A DNA stretch of 64,000 nt from CAWCXF01 sp963799455 (GCA_963799455.1 CAWCXF010000008.1:186001-250000), one strand, 5' to 3'. Counted from the stretch's first letter, positions 8,926 to 18,740 are shown. The notes: generated from the letters alone by a model not told the origin. Numbers and translations are program-made.

Positions 8926-9594
8926 TCACTCCGACGCGGGCGCGCCGGCGCCGCCCCCCGCGGGGCCCGGCGCGTCGCCACCGGCCGGGTCGGCCGGAGG
9001 GCCCGCGCCGGCCGCGTCGAGGCGCACGATCGCCTCGCCGGTGATGTCCACGCTGTCCGAGACCAGGAACACAAGCGCGCGGTCGAGCACGACGGCCGCG
9101 CCGCGCTCCTGCACGATGGCGCCCAGCACCGGCAGGAGCTCGTCCTCGATCCGGTCCTGGATCGCGTCGCGCCGCGACAGGACCTCGCGGCGCTTGGCCT
9201 CCTGCGCCTGACGGATCTCCTGAACGCGGGCGTCGAAGGCGTCGGCCTCGGCGCGGAACGCCTCGGGCTCCATCCCGGGCCGGCGCTCGGTCAGCACGCG
9301 CTCCTCGTCGCGCAGCCGCGCCTCGATCCCCCGGTTCTCCTCCGCGAGCGCCAGGCCGTCGGCGTCGAGCTCGGCCAGCAGCGCGCGGCCGCGCCTCGAC
9401 TCGGCCAGCACGCGCTCGCGGTCGATCACGAGGAGCCGGCCGACCTGCGGCGCCGCGCCCTGCGCGCCCGCCTCCGCCCCGGGCGCCGTGCTGCCGAAGG
9501 ACAGCCCGGACGGCGCGCCCTGCCCCGCCGCCTGCCCCGCGGCGAGCGCGAGGGCGGCCGTGGCGAGGCGCCGGAGCGGCGTCGGGCTGGGCAC
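8926..9594 (-). CDS. skp: Periplasmic chaperone Skp/OmpH-like
   Basis: OmpH-family periplasmic chaperone that carries unfolded outer-membrane proteins to the BAM complex. The 222-residue protein starts at a GTG 5 nt after the bamA stop. It has an N-terminal hydrophobic signal region rich in Ala, followed by the OmpH start VGRLLVIDRERVLAESRRG. A long charged helical section (LDADGLALAEENRGIEARLRDEE and onwards) matches the coiled-coil tentacles, and the conserved strand region is LVFLVSDSVDITGEAIVRLD. The C-terminal tail is rich in Gly, Ala and Pro, which is unusual for Skp but common in very GC-rich relatives. Confidence 0.9.
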   Translation of the reverse strand: MPSPTPLRRLATAALALAAGQAAGQGAPSGLSFGSTAPGAEAGAQGAAPQVGRLLVIDRERVLAESRRGRALLAELDADGLALAEENRGIEARLRDEERVLTERRPGMEPEAFRAEADAFDARVQEIRQAQEAKRREVLSRRDAIQDRIEDELLPVLGAIVQERGAAVVLDRALVFLVSDSVDITGEAIVRLDAAGAGPPADPAGGDAPGPAGGGAGAPASE

Positions 9595-9599
9595 GGGGC

Positions 9600-11933
9600 C
9601 TAGAACTCGGTCGAGATGGTGAGGTCGAAACTGCGCTCGCGGTCGAAGTCCTCCTTGAGCAGCGCCTCGGTGAAGTTGAAGCGCAGCGGACCGATGGGCG
9701 TGGTGACGAAGAGCGCGAGCCCCACCGTCGAGCGCAGGGCGAAGCCCTCCTCGACCCGCGCCTCGCCCAGGCCGGCGGTGTCCGACAGGCCCCAGACGCT
9801 GCCGAGATCGAAGAACGCGCCGCCGCGGATGCCGTACTCCTCGGGGATCCCGATCGGGAAGCCCGCCTCCAGCCGCGTCACGGCGAAGTACTCGCCGCCC
9901 AGGGGATCCTCGGCCGGGGACTCGGTGTCGCGCGGGCCGATGCCGCGGGCCTCGAAGCCCCTGAAGCTGCGGCTGGAGGTGAAGAAGCGCTCGGTCACGC
10001 GCGGGTCGTAGCCGCCGAAGCCCACCACGGCGCCGCCCTCGAGCTCGGCCCTGAGCGTGATGTCGCGGCGCGACAGGCGATGGTAGGCCGCGGCAAGCAT
10101 CGTCGTGTTGACGAACCGCGTGTCCCCGCCGAGCCCGGCATAGTCCTGGCCGAAGCGGAACAGCACGCCGGTGTCGGGGCTGAAGCCGCTGGCGCGGGTG
10201 TCGTAGCTGAAGGTGTAGCCCACCGAGGAGGTCAGCAGGGCGCCCTCGTCGGCCTCGCGCAGAAGGATCGGCGAGACGAGCTCGCGCACGTCGCCCTCGA
10301 TCGACAGGTCGTCGGAGGCGATCGTGTAGCGCAGCGCCAGCCGCGAGTCCTCGCCCACCGGGAACTCGATCGACGGCGTGAACCCGATCTCGCGCGTGTC
10401 GAAGGCGGCGTTGAAGTCGTTGGTGCTGCGGTAGTACAGCTCGACGCCGCCGCCGAGGTCGCGCCCCAGCAGCGCCGGCTCGAAGAACACCAGGCTCGCG
10501 GACGCGGCCTCGCCGGCCGTCTCGACGCCGAAGGCGAGGCGCTGGCCGCGGCCGAGGAAGTTGGTCTCGCGCAGGCCGATGGCGACGCCGACGCCGGTGT
10601 CCACCCCGTAGGAGCCGCCGAAGGACAGCGAGCCGGTGTTGGCCTCCTGCACGTTCACGTCGATGACGACCTGGCTCGGCGAGGAGCCCTGGTCGGAGGT
10701 GACGTCGACCTCGTCGAAATAGCCCAGCGCGCGGATGCGCTCGGCCGCGGCGCGGATGGCGCGGGGGTTGAACGGGTCGCCCTCCACGGTGTCGAACTGG
10801 CGCCGGATCACGCGGTCGAGCGTGGTGTTGTTGCCCTCGATGTCGATGCGCTCGACGAAGACGCGGGGGCCGCGCGAGATCACGAACTGCACGCCGACGC
10901 GCAGGTTGCGCGGGTCGCGGATCAGCCGCGGCTCGATGCGGGCGAAGTCGATCCCCTGCCTGAGCGCGATCTCCTCCATCCGCAGGATGGTGCGCTCGAT
11001 GGCCACGGGCGTGTAGACGGTGCCGGGACGCACGCGGATGGCGTCGGCGAAGAGATCGCCTTGCACGCCGGGGATGGTCGAGGCGACCGAGACGTCGCCG
11101 AAGCGGTAGCGCTGGCCCTCGCGCAGCTGCACGGTGATGAACACCCCGTCGCGGCCGCGCGCGATCTCGGAGGTCACGTCGAGCACCTGGAAGTCGATGT
11201 AGCCGCGATCCATGTAGAAATCGTTGAGAAGCTGGCGGTCGAAGGCGATGCGTTCGCCGACGAAGGTGTCGGCGCGCACGATCCGGCGCAGCAGCCCCGC
11301 CTGCTTGGTGGCCAGCACCCGGCGCAGGCGCCCGTCCGAGAACGCGCGGTTGCCGACGAAGCTGATGCGCTCGACCTCGACGTTGCGCGCCTCGTCCACC
11401 TCGAACACCAGGTCCACGCGGTTGTCGGAGCGGCGGATGATGCGCGGCGTCACGGAGACCGACACGCGACCCTGATCGGCGTAGACGGCGGCGATGGCGT
11501 CCGCGTCCGCCTCGGCCTGGGCGGGCGAGTAGACGCGGCGCGGCGCGGACTCGACGGCTGCCCGCAGAACCGCGTCGTCGAGGCGGCGGTTGCCCTCGAT
11601 GGCGATGGCGTTGATCGTCGCCCGCTCCTCGACGCGGATCACGAGCGTGCCGCCGCGCGGCTCGAACTCGACGCTCTCGAAGAGGCCAGAGCCCAGGACG
11701 TTCTGATAGGCGGCGTTGAGCTCGGCGGCGCTGACGGGCTCGCCGCGCGGCACGCCCGCGAAGCTCGCCACCGAGGCCGCGTCGATGCGCTCGTTGCCCT
11801 CCACCACGATCCGGTCGAAGGCGAACTCCTGCGCGGCGAGCGGGCCGGCGACGAGCGCCGCGACGAGGCCCGCGATGAGCGCCAGGGCGGCGCGGGGCCG
11901 GCTCGGCGGGCGGCGCCCGGCGTGTGTCAGCAT
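9600..11933 (-). CDS. bamA: Outer membrane assembly factor BamA
   Basis: Central beta-barrel protein of the BAM complex, inserting other barrels into the outer membrane. The 777-residue protein has a signal peptide (hydrophobic segment ALALIAGLVAALVAGPLAAQ), then POTRA domains beginning EFAFDRIVVEGNERID and continuing through repeats such as INAIAIEGNRRLDD and VERISFVGNRAFSD. The barrel carries the conserved region containing GSVWGL and ends in the C-terminal aromatic signature FDLTISTEF. Its position between rseP and skp is the classic gene order. Length agrees with the family. Confidence 0.97.
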   Translation of the reverse strand: MLTHAGRRPPSRPRAALALIAGLVAALVAGPLAAQEFAFDRIVVEGNERIDAASVASFAGVPRGEPVSAAELNAAYQNVLGSGLFESVEFEPRGGTLVIRVEERATINAIAIEGNRRLDDAVLRAAVESAPRRVYSPAQAEADADAIAAVYADQGRVSVSVTPRIIRRSDNRVDLVFEVDEARNVEVERISFVGNRAFSDGRLRRVLATKQAGLLRRIVRADTFVGERIAFDRQLLNDFYMDRGYIDFQVLDVTSEIARGRDGVFITVQLREGQRYRFGDVSVASTIPGVQGDLFADAIRVRPGTVYTPVAIERTILRMEEIALRQGIDFARIEPRLIRDPRNLRVGVQFVISRGPRVFVERIDIEGNNTTLDRVIRRQFDTVEGDPFNPRAIRAAAERIRALGYFDEVDVTSDQGSSPSQVVIDVNVQEANTGSLSFGGSYGVDTGVGVAIGLRETNFLGRGQRLAFGVETAGEAASASLVFFEPALLGRDLGGGVELYYRSTNDFNAAFDTREIGFTPSIEFPVGEDSRLALRYTIASDDLSIEGDVRELVSPILLREADEGALLTSSVGYTFSYDTRASGFSPDTGVLFRFGQDYAGLGGDTRFVNTTMLAAAYHRLSRRDITLRAELEGGAVVGFGGYDPRVTERFFTSSRSFRGFEARGIGPRDTESPAEDPLGGEYFAVTRLEAGFPIGIPEEYGIRGGAFFDLGSVWGLSDTAGLGEARVEEGFALRSTVGLALFVTTPIGPLRFNFTEALLKEDFDRERSFDLTISTEF

Positions 11934-12063
11934 GCTCGCGTGCCCCGATCAACCCTCCGGCCTGCGATACCGGGCTTGCCCCCACCTGTCAAAACGCGCG
12001 GGCGTCGCGGCTGTGGCGCGGGCGCGACAGCGGCACCCCAATCGCAGGCCGCGGCCGCCGCCG

Positions 12064-13394
12064 TCAGGGGCAGAACAGGTCGTTGGTCAGCGCGAACACC
12101 ATCAGCGACAGGATGAGCGTCAGCCCCGCCCCCATCAGGACGCGCAGCGCGCGGTCCGACGGCGCGCGGCCCGTCACCGCCTCCCAGGCGTGAAACACCA
12201 GATGCCCGCCGTCGAGGACCGGGATCGGGAACAGGTTGAGCAGGCCCACCGCGGTGGACAGCACGCCGATGAACCACACGAAGGACTGCGCGCCCTGGCT
12301 GGCCATCGCGCCCGAGGCCTGGGCGATGCCGATCGGCCCCGAGAGGTTGCACGACGAGATCGCGCCGGTGATCATGCTCCACAGCCCCACGAGCGAGGAT
12401 CCGACGACGAACGCCACCTGGGCCGCGCCGAAGGACAGCGCCTGGACCGGCCCGAGCGCCTCGCTCGCCGGCACGACGGCCGCCTCGCCGGTCACGCCGA
12501 TCAGCAGGCGCTGCTCGAAGCCGCCGTCGGGCAGCGGCAGGTCCACGCGCTTGGGGACGAGCGCCACCTCGAAGGTCTCGCCCGAGCGCCAGACCTCCAG
12601 CGTCACGGCGCGACCCTCGGCCCCCTCGACCGCGGCGCGCAGCTCGGCGAAGTCGGCGATGGGCCGGCCCTCGGCCGCGGTCACCACGTCGCCGGGGCGC
12701 AGGTCGGCGGCCATGGCGGCCGAGCGCGGCTGGACCGAGCCGACGAGCGGCGGGAAGGGATGCGGCCCCGGCACCGTGAGCGTGTCGCCCCCCTCTCGAC
12801 CGTCCAGTCGAGCACGGGCTCGGGCGGCAGGCCGTCCGCGAAGCCGCCCAGCCCCTCGCCGCGCACGCCGGCGACGGCGAGCACCCGGTCGCCCGGCTCC
12901 AGACCCTGGGCGCCCTGGGGCAGCGGCCGGACGGTCTCGATCGTCAGCGGGTCGGCGGGGCGCCCCTCGACCATGACGACGGCGGCGAAGATGAGAAGGC
13001 TCAGGACGAAGTTGAACACGGGGCCGGCCGCCACCGTGGCCGCGCGCGCCCAGAGGGGCGCGGCGTGGATGGTGCGCCGCCGCTCCTCGGGCGAGAGGTG
13101 GACCATGGCGGCCTCGGACGCGCCCACCGAGGTGGCGTCGGCGTCGCCCACGAACTTGACGTAGCCGCCGAAGGGCAGCGCCGCGACCTGCCAGCGGGTG
13201 CCCCGCCTGTCGGTGCGCGCGAAGAGCACGGGGCCGAAGCCCAGGGAGAACACCTCGGCGTCGATGCCGGTCCAGCGGCCGACGATGTAGTGGCCGTACT
13301 CGTGGATGGCGACGATCACCGAGAGCGCCACGACGAAGGCCGCGAGCGTCCAGAACACGCCCCCGAAGCTCGCGATCAGGCCGCCGATGTCCAT
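12064..13394 (-). pseudogene. rseP: Site-2 protease RseP, interrupted by one-base frameshift
   Basis: Membrane zinc metalloprotease that cuts anti-sigma factors and remnant signal peptides inside the bilayer. The N-terminal part, from ATG 13394, has the zinc motif HEYGH near residue 33, the first membrane segment and the start of a PDZ domain. The C-terminal part, in another frame, continues with PDZ sequence LRPGDVV and the membrane motif NLFPIPVLDGGH. The break is at a run of six G on the minus strand (12788-12793). One more G restores E-R-G-G-D-T-L-T-V and a full 443-residue protein. RseP is usually essential, so a sequencing or assembly error in the homopolymer is likely, but a real mutation cannot be excluded. 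Confidence 0.9.
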
Positions 13395-13395
13395 G

Positions 13396-14568
13396 TCAGA
13401 CCCCCGTCCGGATGGCCTGCGCGGCCGCCTCCCGCGCCAGATGGTCCGCCCGCATGACGCCCTCAAGGCTTTCGACCGGCATTGTGATGGCGTCGCGGCC
13501 GGCCAGGGCGCCCAAGGTCCGCTCGACCACCTCGGCCATGGCCTGGAATCCGATCGCCCCCGCGAGGAAGGCGTCGAGCGCGGCCTCCTTGGCCGCGTTG
13601 AAGGCCGCACCCGCATGGCCGCCCGCCGCCATCACCTCGCGCGCGAGCCTCAGCGCCGGCCAGCGCGCCTCGTCGGGCGCGCGGAAGGTGAGCGTGGCGA
13701 CGCGCGCGAGGTCGAGCCGCTCGACGGGGATCGCGGCGCGCTCGGGCCAGGCGAGCGCGTAGCCGATCGCGTGGCGCATGTCAGGCGGCCCGAGATGGGC
13801 CATCAGCGCGCCGTCGCGAAAGCCCACCAGCGCGTGGACCAGCGACTCGGGGTGGACCAGCACCTCGATGCGCGAGGGCGCGATCCCGAAGAACTCGCGC
13901 GCCTCGATCAGCTCCAGGGCCTTGTTGAACATCGAGGCGGAGTCGATGGTGATGCGCTGGCCCATCGTCCAGTTGGGGTGCGAGGAGGCGTCGGCGACGG
14001 TGGCCCGCGCGAGCCGGTCGAGCGGCCAGTCGCGGAACGCGCCGCCCGAGGCGGTGATGACGACGCGCTCGACGGCGCCCATGTCCTCGCCCGCGAGCGC
14101 CTGGAACACCGCCGAGTGCTCGGAGTCCACCGGGATGACGCGCGCGCCATGGGCCTGCGCGGCGGCCATGACGAGCGGCCCCGCCGCGACCAGGCTCTCC
14201 TTGTTGGCCAGCGCCAGGGTGGCGCCGGAGCGCAGCGCGGCGAGCGATGGCGCGAGCCCCGCGGCGCCGACGATGCCGTTGAGCACGATGTCGGCCGGCC
14301 TCCCCGCGGCCTCCTCCAGGGCGGCCGGGCCGGCGGCGGCCTCGACGCCGCTGCCCGCGAGCGCGTCGCGCAAGGAGGGCAGCGCCGCCTCATGGGCGGT
14401 CACGGCGAGCCGGGCGCCGAGGCCGCGCGCGCGCGCGGCCAGGAGCGCGACGTTGCGCCCGCCGGTCAGCGCCTCGACCTCCCAGGCGCCGGGCTCGCGC
14501 GCGATCAGGTCGGTGGCGCCGTCGCCGATCGAGCCCGTGGCCCCGAGGATGCTGAGGCGCCTGGGCAC
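13396..14568 (-). CDS. dxr: 1-deoxy-D-xylulose 5-phosphate reductoisomerase Dxr
   Basis: Makes 2-C-methyl-D-erythritol 4-phosphate in the MEP isoprenoid pathway, supplying the chains used by UppS in the same operon. The 390-residue protein has the NADPH-binding start RRLSILGATGSIGDGATDLI, the LANKESLVAAG motif, the metal/substrate region PVDSEHSAVFQ, the flexible loop ASSHPNWTMG and the segment TIDSASMFNKALELIEA. The GTG start at 14566-14568 lies 5 nt below the cdsA stop. The stop almost touches the rseP start, indicating a single transcript. Confidence 0.96.
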   Translation of the reverse strand: MPRRLSILGATGSIGDGATDLIAREPGAWEVEALTGGRNVALLAARARGLGARLAVTAHEAALPSLRDALAGSGVEAAAGPAALEEAAGRPADIVLNGIVGAAGLAPSLAALRSGATLALANKESLVAAGPLVMAAAQAHGARVIPVDSEHSAVFQALAGEDMGAVERVVITASGGAFRDWPLDRLARATVADASSHPNWTMGQRITIDSASMFNKALELIEAREFFGIAPSRIEVLVHPESLVHALVGFRDGALMAHLGPPDMRHAIGYALAWPERAAIPVERLDLARVATLTFRAPDEARWPALRLAREVMAAGGHAGAAFNAAKEAALDAFLAGAIGFQAMAEVVERTLGALAGRDAITMPVESLEGVMRADHLAREAAAQAIRTGV

Positions 14569-14573
14569 GCGGA

Positions 14574-15476
14574 TCAGAGCGGCGGCGGCGGGAAGTCGGT
14601 GACGGCCCCGAACAGCAGGAGCAGGATCGAGGCGCCGAGCATCCCGTCGAAGCGGTCGAAGAGCCCGCCATGGCCCGGCAGCAGCGACGACGAGTCCTTG
14701 ACGCCCATCTTCCGCTTGACCGCGCTCTCGGCGATGTCGCCCATCTGGCTGGCCATCGACAGCGCCACCGAGATGCCGATCAGATCGACCCCGGCGTTCC
14801 ACCAGATCACCCAGACGAGGCCCACGAAGCCGGCCGCGACCCAGCCCGCGACCGTGCCCGACCAGGTCTTCTTCGGGCTGACGCGGGGCCAGAACTTGGG
14901 CCCCCCGAGCATCCGGCCCGCGAAGTAGCCGAACACGTCGGTGACGATCACGACGGCGGCGAGCCAGGCCATCCAACCGAAGCCGAAATCGACCCTGAGC
15001 GCCGCGAGCCCCCAGCCGGCGAGCAGGATCATCGCGGCGAAGGGGAGGAACACCGTGCGGTTGCGCGGCAGGATCGAGATCGCGGCCATGCTGGGCACCA
15101 GGAGGATCGGCAGGGCGAAGCCCGGCGGCAGCAGGAACGCCGCCACCAGCGCCCCCCCGCCGAGCGTCCCCAGGACGATCGAGGGCCTGCCCCCGGTCCG
15201 CCCCGCCACGACCTCGTCCCTGGCCGCGCGCCGCGCCGAGCTCCTCGGCCGCCGCCCGGGCCGGACCGAGCCCGGGCCGGTGAGCATCCGCGCCAGCTCC
15301 CACAGCAGCACGCCGCAGACGAGGGCGATCAGCAGCCGGAACGGCCATCCGCCGATCCACATGAAGGCGATGACGACGACCGCGAGCGCCGCGCCCGCGC
15401 CGAAGCGGGGCGCGAGGTCGGACCAGCGCTCGGAGCGTCCGGCCCCGGCCCCGGCCTCGGGCGGCCCTGCCGTCAC
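14574..15476 (-). CDS. cdsA: Phosphatidate cytidylyltransferase CdsA
   Basis: Inner-membrane enzyme converting phosphatidic acid and CTP to CDP-diacylglycerol, the branch point for all phospholipids. The 300-residue protein has several hydrophobic membrane segments (for example ALAVVVIAFMWIGGWPFRLL) and the family signature SAVKRKMGVKDSSSLLPGHG followed by GLFDRFDGM, with the metal-binding aspartates. A charged, low-complexity cytoplasmic segment of about 30 residues (RRPRSSARRAARDE) lies near residue 75. It is placed between uppS and dxr, as in related genomes. Confidence 0.95.
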   Translation of the reverse strand: MTAGPPEAGAGAGRSERWSDLAPRFGAGAALAVVVIAFMWIGGWPFRLLIALVCGVLLWELARMLTGPGSVRPGRRPRSSARRAARDEVVAGRTGGRPSIVLGTLGGGALVAAFLLPPGFALPILLVPSMAAISILPRNRTVFLPFAAMILLAGWGLAALRVDFGFGWMAWLAAVVIVTDVFGYFAGRMLGGPKFWPRVSPKKTWSGTVAGWVAAGFVGLVWVIWWNAGVDLIGISVALSMASQMGDIAESAVKRKMGVKDSSSLLPGHGGLFDRFDGMLGASILLLLFGAVTDFPPPPL

Positions 15477-15506
15477 CCTCGCCCTCCCCTCACGGCCCCG
15501 CCCGCC

Positions 15507-16247
15507 TCATGCGGTGACGGCGCCGAAGCGCCGCTCGCGGCCGGTGAAGGAGCGCACGATGCGGTGGAACTCGCGCGCGGTGAAGTCGGGCCACAGCGTG
15601 TCCACGAACTCGTACTCCGAATAGGCCGACTGCCACAGCAGGAAGTTGGAGATCCGCGCCTCCCCCGAGGTGCGGATCACCAGGTCGGGGTCGGGCAGGT
15701 AGCAGGTGTCGAGGTAGCGCGGCAGCGTCTCGTCGTCGATGGCGCGCGGGTCGAGCAGGCCCTTGGCCACGTCGTGGGCGAGGCGGCGCGCGGCGCGCGT
15801 GACCTCGTCCCGCCCGCCGTAGTTGAGCGCGATGGTGAGGTGGACGGTGTCGTTGTCCGAGGTCATCAGCTCCAGATCGTCCATCAGCCGCACGAGCGGC
15901 TCGTCGAGCCGCACGCGGTCGCCGATGAAGCGCACGCGCACGCCCGACTCGAAGAGGTTGCGGCTCTCGCGCATGATGTAGCGCCGGAAGAGCGACATCA
16001 GCCCCGCCACCTCGGCCTGGGTCCGCCTCCAGTTCTCGGTCGAGAAGGCGAAGATCGTGAGGTATTTGACGCCGACGGCGGGGCAGGAGCGCACGATCTC
16101 GCGCACCCGCTTGGCGCCCGCGTGGTGCCCGAAGAGCCGCGCGCGGCCGCGCTGCACGGCCCAGCGCCCGTTGCCGTCCATGATGACGGCGACGTGACGC
16201 GGCCCGGCCGTGGCGGCCGCGCGTGCGGTGGAATGCTTCTGGGCCAA
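15507..16247 (-). CDS. uppS: Undecaprenyl diphosphate synthase UppS
   Basis: cis-prenyltransferase that builds the C55 carrier lipid for peptidoglycan and surface polysaccharides. The 246-residue protein has the diphosphate-binding start HVAVIMDGNGRWAVQRG, the FAFSTENWRR segment, the LNYGGRDE motif and the C-terminal PDLVIRTSGEARISNFLLWQ with DTLWPDF. I chose a TTG start at 16245-16247, preceded by GGAGG at 5-nt spacing; no ATG fits. It lies 14 bp downstream of frr and 30 bp upstream of cdsA. Confidence 0.96.
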   Translation of the reverse strand: MAQKHSTARAAATAGPRHVAVIMDGNGRWAVQRGRARLFGHHAGAKRVREIVRSCPAVGVKYLTIFAFSTENWRRTQAEVAGLMSLFRRYIMRESRNLFESGVRVRFIGDRVRLDEPLVRLMDDLELMTSDNDTVHLTIALNYGGRDEVTRAARRLAHDVAKGLLDPRAIDDETLPRYLDTCYLPDPDLVIRTSGEARISNFLLWQSAYSEYEFVDTLWPDFTAREFHRIVRSFTGRERRFGAVTA

Positions 16248-16261
16248 TCGCCCCTCCAATG

Positions 16262-16828
16262 TCAGACCTGCATGATCTCGGATTGCTTGGCCTCGAGCGC
16301 CTCGTCCACGGCCCTGATGTGGCGGTCGGTCATCTCCTGGACCTCCTGCTCCCACATCTTGCGGTCGTCGTCGGCCATCCCGGCCGACTTCGCGCGGCGG
16401 ATCTGCTCCATGCCGTCGCGGCGCACGTTGCGGATGGCCACGCGCGCGCTCTCGGCGTGCTGGCCCGCGACCTTGGTGAGCTCGCGCCTGCGCTCCTCGT
16501 TGAGCTCGGGGATCGGCAGGCGGATGGTGGTGCCGTCGATCACCGGGTTGATGCCGAGCCCGCTCTCGCGCAGCGCCTTCTCGACCGCGCTCACGTTGGA
16601 CTTGTCCCAGACGGAGACGGTGATCATCCGCGGCTCGGGGACGTTGACGGTGCCGACCTGGTTGATCGGGGTGGGCTGACCGTAGGCCTTGACGACGATG
16701 GCGTCGAGCATCGAGCCGCTGGCGCGCCCCGTGCGCAGGCCCTGGAACTCCGTGCGCAGCGCCGCCATGGCGCCGTCCATGCGCCGCTCGAGGTCGTCGG
16801 TGTCGATGTCGGTGGCGTCGTCGGCCAT
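16262..16828 (-). CDS. frr: Ribosome recycling factor
   Basis: Releases ribosomal subunits from mRNA after termination, together with EF-G. The 188-residue protein (RRF family about 185) has MDGAMAALRTEFQGLRTGRA, the interdomain region YGQPTPINQVGTVNVPEPRM and the C-terminal helix segment RRDGMEQIRRAKSAGMADDD. The ATG at 16826-16828 was preferred over one ten codons upstream because an AGGA-type ribosome-binding site precedes it and it fits the family length. It follows pyrH by about 100 bp, the near-universal pyrH-frr order. Confidence 0.96.
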   Translation of the reverse strand: MADDATDIDTDDLERRMDGAMAALRTEFQGLRTGRASGSMLDAIVVKAYGQPTPINQVGTVNVPEPRMITVSVWDKSNVSAVEKALRESGLGINPVIDGTTIRLPIPELNEERRRELTKVAGQHAESARVAIRNVRRDGMEQIRRAKSAGMADDDRKMWEQEVQEMTDRHIRAVDEALEAKQSEIMQV

Positions 16829-16929
16829 GGGGTCGGTCCTTCGTGCGGCGGTCTTCATCGGGCGGGCGGGTTAAGGGGGCGTGTGCGTCCGGGGCGCGGC
16901 GGCGCACGGCCGACGGCGCCCACCTACCC

Positions 16930-17676
16930 CTATCCGTGGACGGTTGTATAGGTGCCCCGCCCCGCCAGGATGCCCCTGAATCCGCCCGGCTCGTCGAGGC
17001 TGAAGACGATGATCGGCAGGTCGTTGTCGCGCGCCAGCGCGATCGCTGAGGCGTCCATCACGCCCAGGTGCCGCGCCAGCACCTCGTCGTAGCTGACCCG
17101 CTCGTAGCGGCGCGCGGAGGCGTCGAGCTTGGGGTCGGCGTCGTAGACGCCGTCCACCTTGGTGCCCTTGAAGATCGCCTCGCAGGCCATCTCCGAGGCG
17201 CGCAGCGTCGCCGCGGTGTCGGTGGTGAAGTAGGGGTTGCCGGTGCCGGCCGCGAAGATCACCACGCGGCCCTTCTCCAGATGGCGCACGGCGCGCCTGC
17301 GGATGTAGGGCTCGCACACCTGGTCCATCGGGATCGCGGAGAGCACGCGGGTGTGCAGCCCCATCCCCTCGAGCGCCGACTGCATGGCGAGCGCGTTCAT
17401 CACGGTGGCCAGCATCCCCATGTAGTCGGCCGTGGTGCGCTCCATCCCCTGCGCGGAGCCCGACAGGCCGCGGAAGATGTTGCCGCCGCCGATCACCATG
17501 CAGACCTGCGTGCCCATCGCGACCACCGAGGCCACCTCGCCGGCGATCCGCGCCACCGTCGGCGGATGCAGCCCGTAGCCGCGGTCGCCCATCAGCGCCT
17601 CGCCCGAGATCTTCAGCAGGACGCGCCCGAAGGAGGGGCGCGCGCGCTCCGGTTCCGGCTGCAACGCGTCGTCCAT
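16930..17676 (-). CDS. pyrH: UMP kinase PyrH
   Basis: Phosphorylates UMP to UDP, the first committed step to UTP and CTP, in the amino-acid-kinase fold. The 248-residue protein has VLLKISGEALMGDRGYG, the VIGGGNIFRG loop, the TADYMGMLATVMNAL helix and the nucleotide region TTDTAATLRASE with GVYDADPK. The ATG at 17674-17676, with GCGAGG upstream, gives MDDALQPEPERARPSFGRVL; a longer in-frame start was rejected. It appears to be the first gene of the leftward operon ending at lpxB, because miaA is divergent upstream. Confidence 0.96.
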   Translation of the reverse strand: MDDALQPEPERARPSFGRVLLKISGEALMGDRGYGLHPPTVARIAGEVASVVAMGTQVCMVIGGGNIFRGLSGSAQGMERTTADYMGMLATVMNALAMQSALEGMGLHTRVLSAIPMDQVCEPYIRRRAVRHLEKGRVVIFAAGTGNPYFTTDTAATLRASEMACEAIFKGTKVDGVYDADPKLDASARRYERVSYDEVLARHLGVMDASAIALARDNDLPIIVFSLDEPGGFRGILAGRGTYTTVHG

Positions 17677-17849
17677 CGGACCTCGCTCGCGGAAGTTGCG
17701 TCCAGGCGGTCGCGGGGGGCTGGCCTCGCGTCGGTCAATGTCGCAGAACCCCCCCGGTTGCAAGGCCGGCGCGCGGCCGCGTCCGGCCTGGCGGAGGCGT
17801 TCGGCGGGCGGATGGCGCGACGGCGGCGGGAACGGGGCGGCGTCTCGGC

Positions 17850-18740
17850 ATGATCGCGCGCATCGCGGACGATCTGGCGCGGCGGCTCGACCCGGGCCGC
17901 GCCGTGCTGCTGGCCGGGCCGACCGCCTCGGGCAAGTCGGCCCTCGCCCTCGCGCTCGCCCGCCTCCAGGGGCGCGCGGTCGTCAACGCCGACGCGCTCC
18001 AGGTCCACGCCGCGTTCCGCATCCTCACCGCGCGCCCCTCGGCCGAGGACGAGGCGGCGGTGCCGCACCGGCTCTACGGCCACGTCCCCTGGGGCGCGCC
18101 CTGCTCGGCCGGGCACTGGCTGCGCGAGGTCGTGCCGCTGCTCGACGCCCGCCCGGGCCCGGTGGTGGTCGGCGGCACGGGGCTGCACTTCGCGGCGCTG
18201 ACGGAGGGGCTCGCCGAGATCCCGCCCGTCCCGTCGGAGGTGCGCGCCGAGGCCGACGCGCGGATGGCGGCGGGCGGGATCGAGCGGCTCCTGGCCGATC
18301 TCGACGCCGCCACCGCCTCGCGCATCGACCGGCGCAACCCGGCCCGCGTGCGGCGCGCCTGGGAGGTGTTGCGGGCCACCGGCCGCGGCCTCGCCTCCTG
18401 GCAGGCCGAGACCGCGCCGCCCGCGCTGCCGCTCGCGCGCGCCCATGCGCTGGTGCTCGATCCGGGGCGCGAGGCGCTGCGCGCGCGCATCGTGGCGCGC
18501 TTCGACGCCATGCTGGAGGCCGGCGCGCTCGACGAGGTCCGCCGCCTCGCCCCCGTCTGGGATCCGGCGCTGCCCGCCGCGCGCGCGATCGGGGCGGGCG
18601 AGCTGATGGCGCATCTGCGCGGCGAGATGTCGCTCGAGGCCGCGCGCGAGGCCGCGACCCGGGCCACGAGGCGCTACGCCAAGCGACAGAGGACGTGGGC
18701 GCGCGCGCGCATGGGGGGCTGGGAGCGGCTGATGTCGTAG
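17850..18740 (+). CDS. miaA: tRNA dimethylallyltransferase MiaA
   Basis: Transfers a dimethylallyl group to A37 of tRNAs that read codons starting with U. The 296-residue protein has the P-loop LLAGPTASGKSALALALA near residue 20, the substrate region VVNADALQVHAAFRIL, VVVGGTGLHF and the C-terminal ATRATRRYAKRQRTWAR basic helix that contacts tRNA. It lacks the longer C-terminal extension of some homologues but falls within the family range. It is divergent from pyrH with about 170 bp between the starts. Confidence 0.95.
   Translation: MIARIADDLARRLDPGRAVLLAGPTASGKSALALALARLQGRAVVNADALQVHAAFRILTARPSAEDEAAVPHRLYGHVPWGAPCSAGHWLREVVPLLDARPGPVVVGGTGLHFAALTEGLAEIPPVPSEVRAEADARMAAGGIERLLADLDAATASRIDRRNPARVRRAWEVLRATGRGLASWQAETAPPALPLARAHALVLDPGREALRARIVARFDAMLEAGALDEVRRLAPVWDPALPAARAIGAGELMAHLRGEMSLEAAREAATRATRRYAKRQRTWARARMGGWERLMS

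Noticed and set aside
8926..11985. A 1019-codon minus-strand frame covering bamA and skp
   Set aside because: Only its last 222 codons match a real protein (Skp); the rest is the out-of-frame shadow of bamA.
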